Assembly (NCBI RefSeq): GCF_022581195.2
Contig: NC_061475.1
Coordinates: forward strand, 5,766,001 to 5,830,000
DNA: 64,000 nt
DNA from: Helicoverpa zea
Taxonomy: Eukaryota > Arthropoda > Insecta > Lepidoptera > Noctuidae
Reading direction: 5' to 3'
Below the pieces are notes generated by a model that was not told the origin of the DNA, made no database searches, and saw only the letters and a list, made by a program, of their open reading frames with translations. Positions 46,401 to 61,400 of this stretch are shown here, in pieces. Numbering within the stretch: position 1 is the first letter of the stretch; each line of letters begins with the position of its first letter. Made by a program: the position numbers and the translations under genes.

Positions 46401-49400
46401 CCCTTATTACGTGTTTCCTCAGCAGTTGTCCCATAAACATTTTTAATTACGTGTCTTCCTTCAAATACCATTACGTGAAAGACATTAAAACCATGTAATT
46501 AAACAGTTTTTAGAAAATATGGTTGTAATAAAAATAAATATTAGTGAAAATAATAAATTGGTCCACTAGTTTACTTTTATGAACCAGGTTGTATTTCTTA
46601 ATAATTGAACAGTTGTCGAAACCGCGACTATAAACGAAACAGTAAAAACTCGCAAATGCGGGTATTAAGTTTAATGGTAACTTTCTCAAGGGGCCCCTAT
46701 GTTTTAGATAATTTCACTGTTTTATGGAAACTATCTACTTTTAGTTTCCCATTATCATGCATGAGGGTTTTTAAATACTTATCGATTTCTTTGTTTCCGT
46801 CAGCCATATGGCGATCGAATCGATTATATGGTTCTCCTGCCTTGTTACATAATATTTCATTTAAAAATAGAACTTTGATGTCAGTACCAGACCGGTTTAC
46901 TTTGATATTAATGTCCGTAGTGTCTACTTCATGACTGTTTTAATTAATATTGGAATGCACCAGCATAATGCTGGCAATTTTTGAAAGCCCGCCTTTTTAC
47001 CAGCCATTTTTGGAAGCACGTGAACCAATTTTGATGATATCGTGTAAGTTTTACGAAATTGCAGGAACTGGTTCTTTGGCTGGTTCCGAATCTGAATCTT
47101 CAAGGCTCGCCGAACGAATATTTAAAATCTTGTCTTTTCAAAATTCGAATGTAGTGTTTGTTTTTAAGTTATTCCAATTTCAAAAACCCTTCAACTGAAA
47201 CATTGTTACTTTTGTTAAAGTATCTTTTCACTCTAACCTCCAGTATTCCACGGTCTTTGAGATTTGCAAATGTACGTGTCTTTACTAATACATTCAAGAT
47301 TAAAATCATGTTGCTTGCAGAACATAATGATTCCTTTAACACTCCCTTGATTAAAATCACTCCTGTTCTGCCCAACAACCATATAATCGGTTCTCATTGC
47401 TTATTTATTCAGTACTAATTAAGTAATAGTATCGTTTAGTTTAGCTTGAACGCCATATTGTTCATGAGTCATGGTCATGCCATGCTCTGATGGTTTGCGA
47501 TCCTTTACATATTGAGAGCCTTGTTCTAATTCAGGTTCCATACTAGTTTTTTTATACTCAATTTGCCTATTGATAGGATCTTTATCATTTATCATTGGAA
47601 TGGTTTTTTTAACCTTTGCCTCGTACTTCTTTTGTTGGACATTCTGCCTTGAATTTGAAATACTTATGAGATATTATAAATTAAAATTAGTTCTTCTTTA
47701 ATGTTTTGATTTTTATTGTATTCACAAAATATGAAAACGTGACTTATTTTTAAAATTACTCCTGCATCGATAGATCTGAATAAATAATTCATGTTTTTAT
47801 GCATCCAACAATGAGATTTGATATATTCGATGTAATGCCTGCATCGAATTACCCAATCACGTGTGAATGGAATCAAAATACTGATTGTAATTTATTGCAC
47901 TTATAATTAATATAAGGGTAGACGAACCACCCTATTTTACAGGTAACCATGACATATTCCCACGAGTCAAAAAACAGGGGGCTTGCATAGGTTCGGACAA
48001 GGGGCCCAAGCATTGGTGCATGTCCTTTCTGATCTTTTTACTTATCTAAATTTGTAAACGATGAACAAGCAGATGTGGTGATGTTTATTAAATTTTCGAT
48101 GTTCCCATGTAGATTTTTAACCCCAGAATTGGGTCATTTGACTTGCAACTCGTGTGTTAGAGAAATATCATTGTAGTTGTATTGTTGCATAATTTAAAGA
48201 ATGTGTTTCCCGAAAGGGAAGGTAGCAGAATACAATTGGTCAGTCCTGTTAAGATTAAACAACAAGTAAATTATAATGAAAGATCACTATGATACGCCGA
48301 CTATAGAGGGACTTGTTTTAGTTTTGAATTGACGCCTGCAATTAAGTATGAGGATCATTAATTAATTAATTTGTTTCATTAATTATTTATTGATATTACG
48401 GCTCCAGTAGTACCCTATCCTAACATAGTTTTAGTAGAGTACTAAACTTCAAAGATCAGAAGAAAATATTTGCGCCTCATGAACTATAAACTTTTCTCCA
48501 TAACACAAATCTTTTCAAGGCGCCTTAAAAGTTTCATCCTGCGTATAGCAACACAATTAACACAAAGGTACCGTGTATCCATTAGTAAGGACCCACGCTT
48601 CTTACTTAGATTATCCATAATAAAAAGTAGCTCAAAACCTGTTTCTGTACTTCGAGAAAAAGATTTTTAATAAGCACCCCTTTGGTTTCAAAGGGAGCCT
48701 ATTGTTGAGAATTCAAAAGTGCATTGCCCTTAAAATGGGTCATTTTGCTTAAGGGTTTTTGAAGCATGCAAATGAGCTTTCAACTACTCTTTGTTTGAAA
48801 CCTTTAAAAGAGAATTTTTGTTTTTTGTCAATGTGGGTGGGTCTAGGAATTCGTCGTACACCTCATTCCATTGAAGAAGTTTAGTATGTTAAATGCTTTT
48901 CCAAAGTTCTTATTTTGCTTTCAAGTTATTTACGAATATTGTTGTTTCCCAATCATAACATCGGAAAAAGATACTTAAATTAAACTAAAGACGAAACTCA
49001 TCAAATTGTTATACCATCAAAAACAGCCAAAGGAAAGGAAATGATAACACTATAAAATAAACATTATATTAAACACAAAAGCAACCCTAACTTTAATCAC
49101 TCCATTCATTGATCTAGTACCAAAAGGCATTACGTTGCCGCTTTGTTATTGGCCCGCTACGCGCATCCCTGCGCAAGGGCAGCTGCGCAGCAATCGTGCG
49201 TGGGGGGCGCAGATGGCGTATGAACTCCCGCCCGGAATTTCGAATACACGTACCAAAAATCGATATTTTGTATGACTTAGTTTTTTTTCTGTTTAATGTG
49301 AGTTTAGTTGTATGGCTTTGTCATATGGTGTTGGTCTTCCTTTATTTGTTTTTTTCTTTTTTGATAACAATGTTAAATTAGATCGTGAAGACCTGGACAG

Positions 49401-52400
49401 TTTAAATTTTTATATGTCTTCGATATATTTAGTTTGGCATTCATTTTTGATAAGTTTGATTTAAATGTCTCGCTGATGTCTAACCTACCTGTTGCCTACT
49501 TAATATCCGATTCTACTTCCAACTCAACGAAAAGCGATTACGATGTAAATATGAACTATTTGAAATACTATACATACATATTAAGTTTTATTTTATTTTT
49601 AAGTAAATGGAAAAATCCCCTTAAGCGAAGTAGAATCGCAAATCACTAGAATACACCAACTTCGAGGAGGTCCAATCCAAAAATAACAAACAGCTTTATA
49701 ATAAGCAACTGCGAACAAACTAATCGATATCTAATAAACTAATAACTCATTTAAAAATCGATAAAATTCCAAAAAAAAGTGCCGTTCCGATCTTTACGGG
49801 AATCGTATCGATAATTGCGAATTCGGTATCGGTATCGTAAATTCGCCGTTCGTTGACACGTGGCAGGCCAGATGGCGTATCACCTGCCGACTTGAGTAAA
49901 GAGGTATAGGTCCTGTATGGGTTTGCGGAACAAGACCGTCCCGGACCGCATTCTTTAGTAAAACGAATTCCCATCACTACGAGTCGGTCGTTGACTTTAG
50001 GTTTTTTAATGCAGTTTTGTGCGTTTTGCCGATTTTTGTACTTTCGGTTTCTTATTAATTAATTAATGAATTATGATGATTTCTCTTACCAATCTCTGTT
50101 TCTTAAATTTTTCTGCAAGAGTGTTCGAGAAAATCCTTTAATATTATTTGGTTATCAAAAAAAGTTCAAGTTTGTAATTATTTTTTTACCTAACTACCCA
50201 AGGGTTACTTTTAGAAGTGATAAGTTTTGGATAAGAATTTAATAAAATAAGGGTGGTGGCTAAATCTACGGTTTCGGATTTAAGGACCAAAAATTACATC
50301 ACACCAACAATGCCGATGAACTAAGCGCCACTAAAGCTAGAACACAAATAAATCAACCAACGTTTTCGTAGCCCATAACTCTGCAATAATGTAATAAACC
50401 GTGGCAATTTAGAGGCCTGGCTAGGAACAATGACCTCATACAATAATACGGTCTTCCAGGCCGGGCACAATCTGTTTCTCATATGTCCAAGTACTTATTG
50501 TTTATGATATGGAAGCCAATTGTTTATATGAGAAGTAGTATTTTAGTGTGAATAACCTAAATACATTGATGACGTTATAACGTGACGTAATTCTTTAATT
50601 TAGAGGGAAGAAGGACCAAAAAGATGATGAGACAGTGCCTTTTCATCTAAACTGATGTCAGGAAGGCCAATTTTACGGTGTACTACTAAAGTATTGTTTG
50701 TGACACTTTCACGGTGAAATCACTGAAGCGAAATAGATTATGGGGGTACATTCAAACCTGGGTAAGGACAAAGGTTTTTTAGCCCATATGTATAAAGTAG
50801 TACCCGATGCAAGGGAAAGTTTATGAACAATTGCATATTGTGTTTTGCATTGCTCTAAATGCATTCATGCTATCATTAGAATCGTCTACGTGCCTGATTT
50901 TCATCGGAACCGTGACGGCAGTTTCTAATAGAACTTCAGGTAGACTAGGCTGTTGCATTAATAAATAGTGCAATATTTTTTTGAATCAGGCAGTTTAAAA
51001 TTTAAGGACTCCTCAAAACATATCAAGTATCCCACATTCATTAAAAAAGTCAACACATTAAAGTTTCTGATGCTGTTTGATCTGAAATTAAGCCATTAAC
51101 GAGGGTTCTCAATTATTTTGGTTAAGTGTATTTTTATGCAGTATTTATTATTTTGATATTCAACAAGCCTCAAATGGGGATTCCATTCCAGTTCCACTTT
51201 TTATGTTTCTAAACCGTATATAAACCGTATTTTGGTAACAAGAACTTCATTAAGTGTTCTAAAGCATTCATAAAAAATACCAGTTCTTTACTTTTTTGAC
51301 CCTCAAATTGTAACATAAGCTCTATAACAAAGCTAAAAATGATTCTGTATATTTTTTGCCGAAAAAACTTAGCTCCTGCAAAATTGATTATTGCTACTTC
51401 CGATTCTTTTTGAACAAAACTACACATTTTCTAAGCACGCGACATTTCATAAAAAAGTCCTCGACAAAAAAGGTCAATTAACAATAAAAAAAAATATATA
51501 AATAAATGGTTCATTAACGCTTTCTCTAAACACCTTTAGGGCGCGTGCGTAATTATTGTAAGACGATATATAATAAGGGAGGAAGTCGAAAAAAAATACA
51601 AGTCGGGGTAGAAATGTCAGGCCATGTGCGCGGGGGCGAACCATTGTACTGTCTTAAGACATTAATCTTAGGGGTGGCCAGGTGAACACCCTTGAACCTT
51701 TGTGCTTTCAACAATACGTAGTTTAAGTCGAAAATTTTTGACCGTTTTGTACCTACAGCTGATTTTTTTTGAGGTCAGCTAATAAATACAAATTTTGAGT
51801 TTCAAATCCAGAATTTCTACAGTTGGTCAAAATATTCTTAGGCCTGGATACCAGGTGTTTGAGCAAAGGCAATGTGACGAGGAAGTTGTTTTAAGTCCCG
51901 CATTAATTACATAATTTCAATTCATTTAAAATTACATTATGCAATGCTAATGAGCACAGATGCTAACTTTGTAACCCTTATGTGGCTAATATTCCTATTT
52001 TACATAGAGCAAATGGTTTAAATTCCTTCATCATCGTGTCCATCTAATTCTGTTTCATTAGTAAACAGTCCCATAAAATTCTCACAACTTGCATTTTCCT
52101 TTGCGCTTGAACAAACACCATGAGAAGTAAATTCAATACAAAGCAATGACCACGTATCATTAAACAATATAAAGATCCATCGACTCTTCAACTTAGGAGC
52201 ATCAAAGTAATTTCATACATGTTGCAACATGTATTGATGCTAATCGTTTTCAAAGGTAGCAGCTGGTCCTTTTGTCCGCACCCCTCGTATGCGTCCTAAT
52301 GTCATCTATGTATAACTGAATTTAATTATTGTACTATAAGTTTACTTTTTGCCTTTACCAGGTTATGTTACTGTTTTATGTTTTGGATTTGCATTTTGTA

Positions 52401-55400
52401 TTCCTTATTTATTAAAGCTTCAAGATTGTTTTGTATAAAATCCCAACATTCAGAGATAAGCTCCGTAATTTCGGAGGTCCCCAAAATTATAGTTCGCGTA
52501 ATCAGAAAAAAAAGATAAAGAATGGCCCACGTTCATGAATGTGTCTGTCTAACGCTATTAATTCTTATCAATTGGTTGATAAAATTGAGACGATCGACAA
52601 ACAGACGCTAAATGGAAGTGGAGTATAGCAAAAAGTTCACATATGTTTTAAATGTGTCATCCGCGGCATATGGCTATACGGCTGTTGCCACTGACACGAA
52701 GATAGTTATGAAAAAAGTCCCCTCTATTTAATTAGCAAGTCGGAAGTAGCTTCCAGATTTTGTAAAGAATTAAATGTTTATTGAACTTCCTTTATCAAGT
52801 CAAAGAATTGGCAAAAATTATACCAGCATGGACTCAGAAATTGGAATGACCTTTAAAAACTTTATTTATTTCACAATAAGTAGTTCTTAATTACAAAAAT
52901 AAACTGTCTCCAGTCCCGATAAGACTGATATAGGTACCCGGACTAACAATAACTATGATGAATCGTGCAATGCCACGCAAGACCTTTATCCATTGCGTGA
53001 GAAAGTATATTTAAAAGACAAGGGGTTTCTGTTTTCGCATACATCCCCTTCAAGTTGGTCTATCGTCTATTGTATAATCCTATGAGCCATCCTTTCATCT
53101 AATGTCTATTTATCTACTTTGTAAAGGCTAGGAACCTGTTTTTAACCCCTGCCTATGATTTAGGAGGGAATCTATCTTAGTTCAGGTGTTCTAAGCATTG
53201 TGTGGCATGATTAAGTAGATTCTCAAGGGTGAGATTGGAGAATCGACTGTGGGTAAATTACGAGATGTAAATACAATGAAAGTTGTAACAATTGCATTTA
53301 TAGTACCAGATTTTATAAAAAAATATCTGATCAATTAGTCGGTCAATGCCAAGTAGATAAATACGGATGTAGGTCGTCTCAATTAGAAGTGTCTGTTTGA
53401 AAACTTTTCCAAGTTTCACCTTTGTTTAAGTCATCAATCCTAATGCAGCTAAAATCCTTTACATTTGTTCAAACTATACAATCAAATTTTGTTCTATAGC
53501 CACTAACTTTGTCACGTCATTTCACCACTCGGTCCTTCATCATGATTACTTGCAATAACTCTCCACTTTTATGTTCACATAAACTACCGACAAACCAATT
53601 TATATCCAGACAGTGTGAGAACGTAGCATTAATTTCGCGAAGGGGTGTTTAAATAATAAAAGTCCCATCTATTCTCCGATGACTCTAAATAGAAAATAGA
53701 GTCCATTGAATAGGCAATCATTCATTTGGGTCAGGTCATTTATTCAGACTGTAAGAAGAACACTTGAGGAGTTGAATTTCGATATCTGACACAGAATTCA
53801 TGAATTACCTCTTCATTGGTATGAGATCGTCTATCAAGATAAATGTCAAGTGTAGAATGTAGGCAAATTACAAATCATGTCTGCCGGTCATATTAAAATA
53901 GCAGACCAAACACGCGACTGGAAACTTTATCCTAGTTTCCTCTTATAATGCAGGAATTTTGTAGACTACACTCGTCAATTTAGGTAGAATGATAAAATAC
54001 TGTATTTTATTTTTTGTTTTCCGCATGACATTGGATATTGTTAATCAAGTTCCCATATACCTACATGTCTGTAGACTTATTTTCCCTTGTAACACGAGTT
54101 TAGGTTCCTCGGAATGGTTCTACTTCGTAAAATATATTAGTCATTAGTGTTTGAGTACCTACAACATACCCGGATGATCTGGTACAAATACTTTATGATG
54201 CATAGAATTCATAGCATTATTTCAAGTAGGTCCTTAGGTGCTTTTTCATGAGGTTTTTTCCGCAATTTATCCAAAGGACGACACATTAATTCCTCTTGGT
54301 TGACCTGGATTATATTACGCAGTGGGCCACCACATCGAATCGACTTTCTCAGTTCTCATCGGCACAGATTCCGGTGTCATATTGCTGAGCAAAAACAACA
54401 CTGAGATTTGAGGCCTCTGGCATTTTTTATGGTCCTTATATTTCACATCCTTGGTCTTTCGAACTTTGGACATATCCCATAGTTAGTTTTGTAATCATTA
54501 TGCAATGGAATTTGGATAAGGATCTTTGAAACAATTATTTATGAATATAATAATTTGTTTTGAAACCCATATTTTTATTTCGCTCAGAAAAATATCCATA
54601 AAGTTAATGTATGTAACTACACGTAGCCGTCTTCAATAAACATTCTTGACTTTATCTACAAATTGTCGCGCATGACTCATTCATTCACCATTCCATGTCC
54701 ACTGCACATGTCAACAAGGCATCTTATTCAACTGGTAATAAGACCCAGCCAATGTTTATCTTAATTATTTTTACTGTAAACTCGAGTCTTTACAGCTTTG
54801 CCTTAATTGTGAGAGACGTCATTTGTAATGCTAACCGATAGACTTCGAAGAAACGATACTGAACTATATAGTATAATCTGATATGGAAAAATAATGTTTT
54901 ATGTTCCACCATGGGAATGAGAAACTTGGGTGTTATCGTACGCGCAGTAGCAGTTTGCAATTCTCCCATTAATGATCTTGTTCTTGTTATAGAGATAGAA
55001 AATGAAGAGATTGTTATACTGTCAACGATGAGTGGCGTGTCCCTTTTAATAAAGTAATTTACTAATTTAGTCGATTGATGCACGTATGGTGTTAATAGAA
55101 AGCATTGTTTTCGTCTAAGACTACGAACTGTGTCAAGCCAGATTCTACACACACATTCACAGATTCTAGACATTTTTCGTCTTTAGTTTACAAATTACAT
55201 AGTTTCTTTTATAACTAGGTTTGCAGTGTAACAGGTGTGTGTGAATCCGCTTAAAATTGTTGTTCTCGTGCTTGCTTTCCAAGAAATTGGTGATCAAGAT
55301 ATCACTTTGTTAAATTTTGTAACCATACCTACTTGGTGCCCATTCCTCTTAAATATTAGTCCTTCGGGTCACGCTTACGTCATCACCTCCGGACATTTAA

Positions 55401-58400
55401 GACTATGTTTATACAATATTTAAATCAATCTTATACGACCTGAAAAAACATCCTTAGTGCACATAAGTACATGTCTAGACTTTTGGCGCCGCTAAGGATT
55501 ATTCTTTATCGTGCATTCCCACGGGGTAGGTAGTAGCTTTAGTCCGTATCATTGCACTTGACGAACATGAGTTGAAACTCTTAACGCCTTCCATAGTTTT
55601 TTCTTAGCATTGCCAATTTTAATGACAACACTCCATCATACAAAGCTATACAAAATGTTTAATCATTTCAAGTATCCTTGAACGTTGATTAAGTATTAAT
55701 GTATTCATTCTGTCATTTCATTATTAAGTAACTCTCCAATATTTTCAATTGTATGTTCAGATCAGAACAGATTAGGTTTCATTTATTATTATGTTAATGT
55801 GTTCGATATAACTTTGTGCTTATCGCTTGACCTATATGAGCGGTATTATGAAATGTTTAAAGCTTTCCGATGCGTAATTGAATTATGAGCATGTGTTTGT
55901 GTGTTATTTCCTGTATAGTCTGACTCTCAGTTTCACGTTAAAAATAAGGCCATTGTGGTCAAGTAGGATTCTTATTCTCCTCAGAGTATTTAATGCCTGT
56001 TTTTTATATCCTTGAGATAAAAGTTAACACATACCGTGGCCATGATGATGATATATGTATGTAGTATATCTATGTAATAATATTATCCCAACAGGAAATC
56101 GATATTCCAAGGCTTTGGCTGTTTAAGCCTGTGATGCAATCCCATTCGTAATTCGAGATGAATTATGAATGAGCTGCAACATTTGTCGATTCTATTTGAA
56201 GCAGTGCCATCGATTCTATTTGTAGTCCTTCTAATATTGTATAGGTTATGCGACTGCTAATAATATTAATTACTGTTTTAATTGGCTTATGGTAGAATGT
56301 GCGTAGCCAGTTGCTTTGTTGCTTCGAGGATAATGCTACGCGCTAATACATATACTGAATCAATTTTATTGATCCTTTGATCCACAACGCGGCAATCTGG
56401 TTCTGGTCCTCAATATTTTTAGGTCCAAGTCTAACAATATTATGCAACAGTTTCCTACTTTTGTAAACAGTGTCCGCTATGTGCAAGTATTCCTAAATGC
56501 AAGTCACTGACCGAATGGAGTTGTAAATTTCTAACGGGCACCAAGAATGTTTTGAGTATACCCATAGTGCTAATAAGCAGGTCATACACGAGGGGACAGA
56601 GGACAGGAAGCACGGGCGATGCGTGACTTAACAGGACGCTTCCTCAAGGAACCCCTTGACAATTTTTTATGTCTTGTTCCCCTTTAGAAATTGGCGATGT
56701 CCAGTCTTTTGTTTCGAAGGAAATGATTTGTACTTAATTACTGGTTGTGAAGAACTAGGTTGCGTCAGTGGAAGTGGGTGGTTCCGATAAAGAAGTGGGT
56801 AAATTGAGAATGTGCGAAATTATAGCCTTGGGCGTGTTTTTTGTATGAATAGATAGGGAATTCGAGCGCTGTATAATTAGAGTGTGTAAATTATACTGAA
56901 ATATAATGCCGAAAATCTACTCTTATTCTCCAATTAATCTTTTTGGAATATTTGGCCATGATCATGATGTTATTTATAGTTTTTAAAAGATTTCCTGTAA
57001 AATATTAAGTGTGTTCCAATTTCTGTTTACCGCAAGACAACCCTCAGGAACAGGCTAATTCACGAGTTTCGGTTCACGGACTGTCTACGCACCTTCCGAT
57101 AGAAATCTGTAAGGAACATAATTTAACTCAAACGAGGTTACAGGTCCCTTTTTTGTTCCTTTTCCGAAAATAATCGGTCGTGAAATCAAATGTACATCCG
57201 AGGGTGGTCACCACCGGACAGGTGAAATGACGACACAAAATGGCTACCACTTCCTCTTCTTTTTCTTCCCTTTAAATTAGTAATGCCTTCTACGCTATTA
57301 AAATGTGATCTAAGATTGTGGTTGTTATTTATAATTATGATTAGAGCTCTATTCATAATTATTTGTCATAACAGAATTTAATTTATAGAAATGTTAGGGT
57401 AATGGATGTCTCCGATCTTGCATCGTTTGCCTTAGTCCTGTGATCTCAGGTACTAGACAAATGAATAAAAGACACAAACACATATTCAGAGAAACAGGAT
57501 AAACGTGGAACGTCTTCCTTATCAAATATATCTGATTACATATTCGTATCTGACATTGCCCTTATATTAAACTTGATCACAGCGCATTCACAGTATTCTT
57601 ATCATTGTGTGGCTGCGGAAGTAATGTTGATAGCGCTTATTAATTTAAACTAATATTTGGACGAAAAGCTAGACGTCTGTTCAAACAGTTGATGAGTAAT
57701 TGACAAAGCTTGTTGGAAATTATTGGAGTCAATAAAACTGTAGGATCAATAATTTGACAACGAAACATCGATTAGGAATCGCAAGACATGCTAGCCCATT
57801 AAAGATGTATAATTTTAATTGATTAAATGCTCGTAGCATGAATGTAATGATGACTTGTAAAAGTGCATTTTTTGTAACGAAATCCATGGTTAATTTGTAA
57901 GAGTTTATAAATAGGTCTTTTGCTGAATGTCACAGATGTAAATGCATAAAATATGATTGACTACCGTTGCACCGAAAGCATCACGTTCGGAATTCGCAAC
58001 ACCCAATTCCTGCAAAAACCGAGTCCCCGTTATCCAAAATTAGTTTAGCATCCGGCACACGTTCCTACCCTCTTGTTTGAAGATTTTTTTGTTGCAATCG
58101 AAAGTGCCGTTCATCCGAAACATGTGGTTTGAGTGTCCCGGTTTGTGCAACATTGGTGTTTTGGACTTTGAACGTTGTCAATATTTTGGAATTTTGTTCT
58201 GGTAGTATTAATCGCAATTCAGGCTTCTAAATCTATACTTTCATGTTCTTTCCAGTAGGAATGCAAAGCAGCTGTATGATACTAAAAGTTATAAGGCGTT
58301 TAATGTTCCTTGAAAGTTGTAATATGTTTGCTTTATTGCCTAAGGCTTTGAAATATCACCCTGTTTCCTTTCCTTTGGGAATTTTAATACCATGCGATTA

Positions 58401-61400
58401 TTTTTCTTTATGGGGTCTACGCTGACCTATCCAATAAAAAAGATCAATTTTTCTTTGTACCTTTCTATTACCAGCCTACACCTGCTTTACCTTTGCCTGC
58501 GTTGCGTCACATTCCCACTGCGGGGTAATGATTTCTATACCTGATTTTCCATCCTTGTTGTTTTCATTATATTGCGTATTCTCTGTCTTCTTCATCGGAA
58601 TTGCCGCGTCCCTTACAGGGTTTTTGTTGTTCCCCACACCCTTATTACGTCCTGCGTATGCGTTCGATGTGGGTGTGTTAGTGAATATTCATGTGTGCGT
58701 GTGGGAACCTTTACGAATTGAATTTTTGTTCGGCAGTGTTGTTGTGGCATTCGATGCGCGTGAGTCGGGATCCCGCAATGTGATTTGGGTGAAGTTTTGG
58801 CGGGAACACTGGGGATTATAACCTAAAATAATGTATGGTGATTTGTAAATTTACAAAGTTTTTCAATCGTGTGTGATGTTTCTAAGTGAATAATGGGGTT
58901 TTGGATGTCAAAAGTTGTTTTTATAAATCGTCGTGATGATAAATTTGTGAGTAAGGTTTTTTGCTTGTTTTAAACACGTATGACCACATAATTTGTTTTT
59001 TGCGAAGTTGAAATTTACGTGAGAAAATTTTTAAGTGGAGAATTCCGCGAAGATTGAGTTTCAATATTTTTCCAAAGGTTTACAATGTGAGTGTTAAGTG
59101 TACCCACATACTGTGTTAAGAATCAACATTCTATATACGAAAGCAGTCAGATCAAGGCGATGTGTCAAGATTCCACTTTTTCTTTTCAACCATAGCACGA
59201 GACTAAAAACGAATTCCATAAAAATATACTACCAAAGTGAAGATCAAGATGGATTCCTTCATAAATTCCTTAAAATAAGTGACTTTAAACTCGAATCGCT
59301 CCGGTTTCCTTATTCCATCCGTGTATTTGCAATGAATGAGAACATAAACTGGTTTCCATATCAGCTGATGGCTCGGTATGTATAAATAAAGCCTCAGGTT
59401 TTTCTGCCTCGCCGAAACATGCCGATTCAAGAATTATTAGTCGTCTTTACATAGGTTATTCTTCTATAGCTACACGAAACTCGTTCTCCGAAGAAATTGT
59501 TCAACCTACGCCGTTCGATTTTAAGTTTTATTACTTGAAGATTTAAGTACATTTTTGGGTGACGGGAAATTCCGAGGGCTGGTTAGTTCTTCGAATTTTA
59601 TTGTCTGTCTACGGGGGATTCTGGCGCCAAGATTTTTTTTTTCATAAGTAGGTAAGCCAGCGACAAATGATGTGAGAAAGAAGGAATTGTTTAGCTAGCA
59701 ACTTTGTAAATTCGCCAAAAAAATTGCAACATGTTTTGTTGTGCTCGATCCATCACGTACCTATAATGTAATGATAATTTTTGTTTTATTTCCACTCTTG
59801 GGTGGCAAATACATTTCTGTTCTTCAAAATGATGTCTGTAAAAAGTTAATATGTTTTTGCTATAATAACTTATTGGATGACTGTACCTACGACTGACGAA
59901 TGTGACACTGCAAAGCTGCTAAAGCGCGTTGTTTTTTTGGTCTTCCATAATATTATTCTTGTTTTTATTGAAATTTGATCTTACAAAGTTACTTCAGACA
60001 ATGATAGAAGACCGCAAAAGTGAAAAATTATCATCCTTTTTAGGTGCAACTTTTTCCTTAAAATTCCTGAAATAATACCACTGGTTCTTCTCAAAGTTTT
60101 TCGTCTTACAAGTACTAGAGCTTTGTTTTGAAATGCAATCCAAAATAAGACCACACAATGCGAACTCGTTTATTTATATTACGTCTTCAACACTCTTTAT
60201 CGTAACACAAATATGCCTAGTGTGTTAAACACAGTCAGAAGTGTTCGCTACAAGTTTTGATAAAACATTAATAAGTCTAATTAATTAAACAAGTCACAAG
60301 ACAAACTAATTACTATATTACAATTTTTTACCGATCAATAGTTCACATTACTAATAATAATACTCTCAAGATAAACGGGGCCTCAAACAACTTTGTAGAT
60401 TACGTAATCCCAATTACAATACAAGGATGAAACCAGGATCCGTCTACATAAAAACCAACTTATTTAAATCAGTCGGCCAAAAATGGAACTAAATAAAAAT
60501 GTGCACAATTTGACATGTTGTTGACAGTTTTCCTTTGTAAACAGCGCCGCTTGGACTGCAAATATATTTTGGCATTCCTCGAGTATTTTGATTAATAAAT
60601 GTCTGTATGTGGAAAAGGACGTGACTTGGTTTGTTAGTGAAGTTTTTTTTATTGTATTTTGTGGTTGTTACCTGTATTAAAAGTTATGGGGATTTTCAAA
60701 AATCGAATGCTTATGATGCGAACCTTAGGTACCATATTGGACCCACCTAACTTAATAGGTAATTAATTTCAAATGTGTGTTTGTATAACAAAAGCTACAA
60801 TTTATGTTAATCAATGAGAAGGTTATAGCTATTATATAATCTGTGGTTATAGTGTTTAATTACACATGATTGTACCCAGCTATGGATATGCGAGGAGACA
60901 TAGCAAGCTTTATAGAAAGTATGTACCTTTGCGTACGTCAGACTCGTACATGGCTGACCATGTCCATACTAATTAATATTTATTATATGAATTAAATATT
61001 TCTGCTTAACTTATATGTCAGTTTACGTAGGTATTCCATTCATTATAATATTTTTTCAATTTTTACATTTGCCGCACTACTCCCAAGCTTAATTTATCTT
61101 TTAGAGTCCATATTTATTAAGTTCCTATACATCGTGTTGGTACAAAACGGTACATCTGTGTGTCTAAGCAAGGTTTAAAGTAAACATCCTTCTGTAAACT
61201 TGAAGGAAGAGGGAAAATGTACTTTAGTGAGCTTTTGAGATTACTTGTTTGTTCAGTACCGTCATTTATTGAGATAATATGTACCTACGTGTGTACTTTA
61301 CCTTTTAAGGAATCCAGACATGAAACAGAGACCTCTGGTGACGTAATACACAATTTAAGTTTTCGCTGTAATTTTTATCGATACGATGAAACTAGCTATG

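Noticed and set aside
58528..58821. 97-codon plus frame in the Myb intron
   Set aside because: Hydrophobic, low-information translation; no domain, no splice context.
59098..59385. 95-codon plus frame in the Myb intron
   Set aside because: It has no ATG at its start, the opposite strand is equally open, and no relative is recognised.
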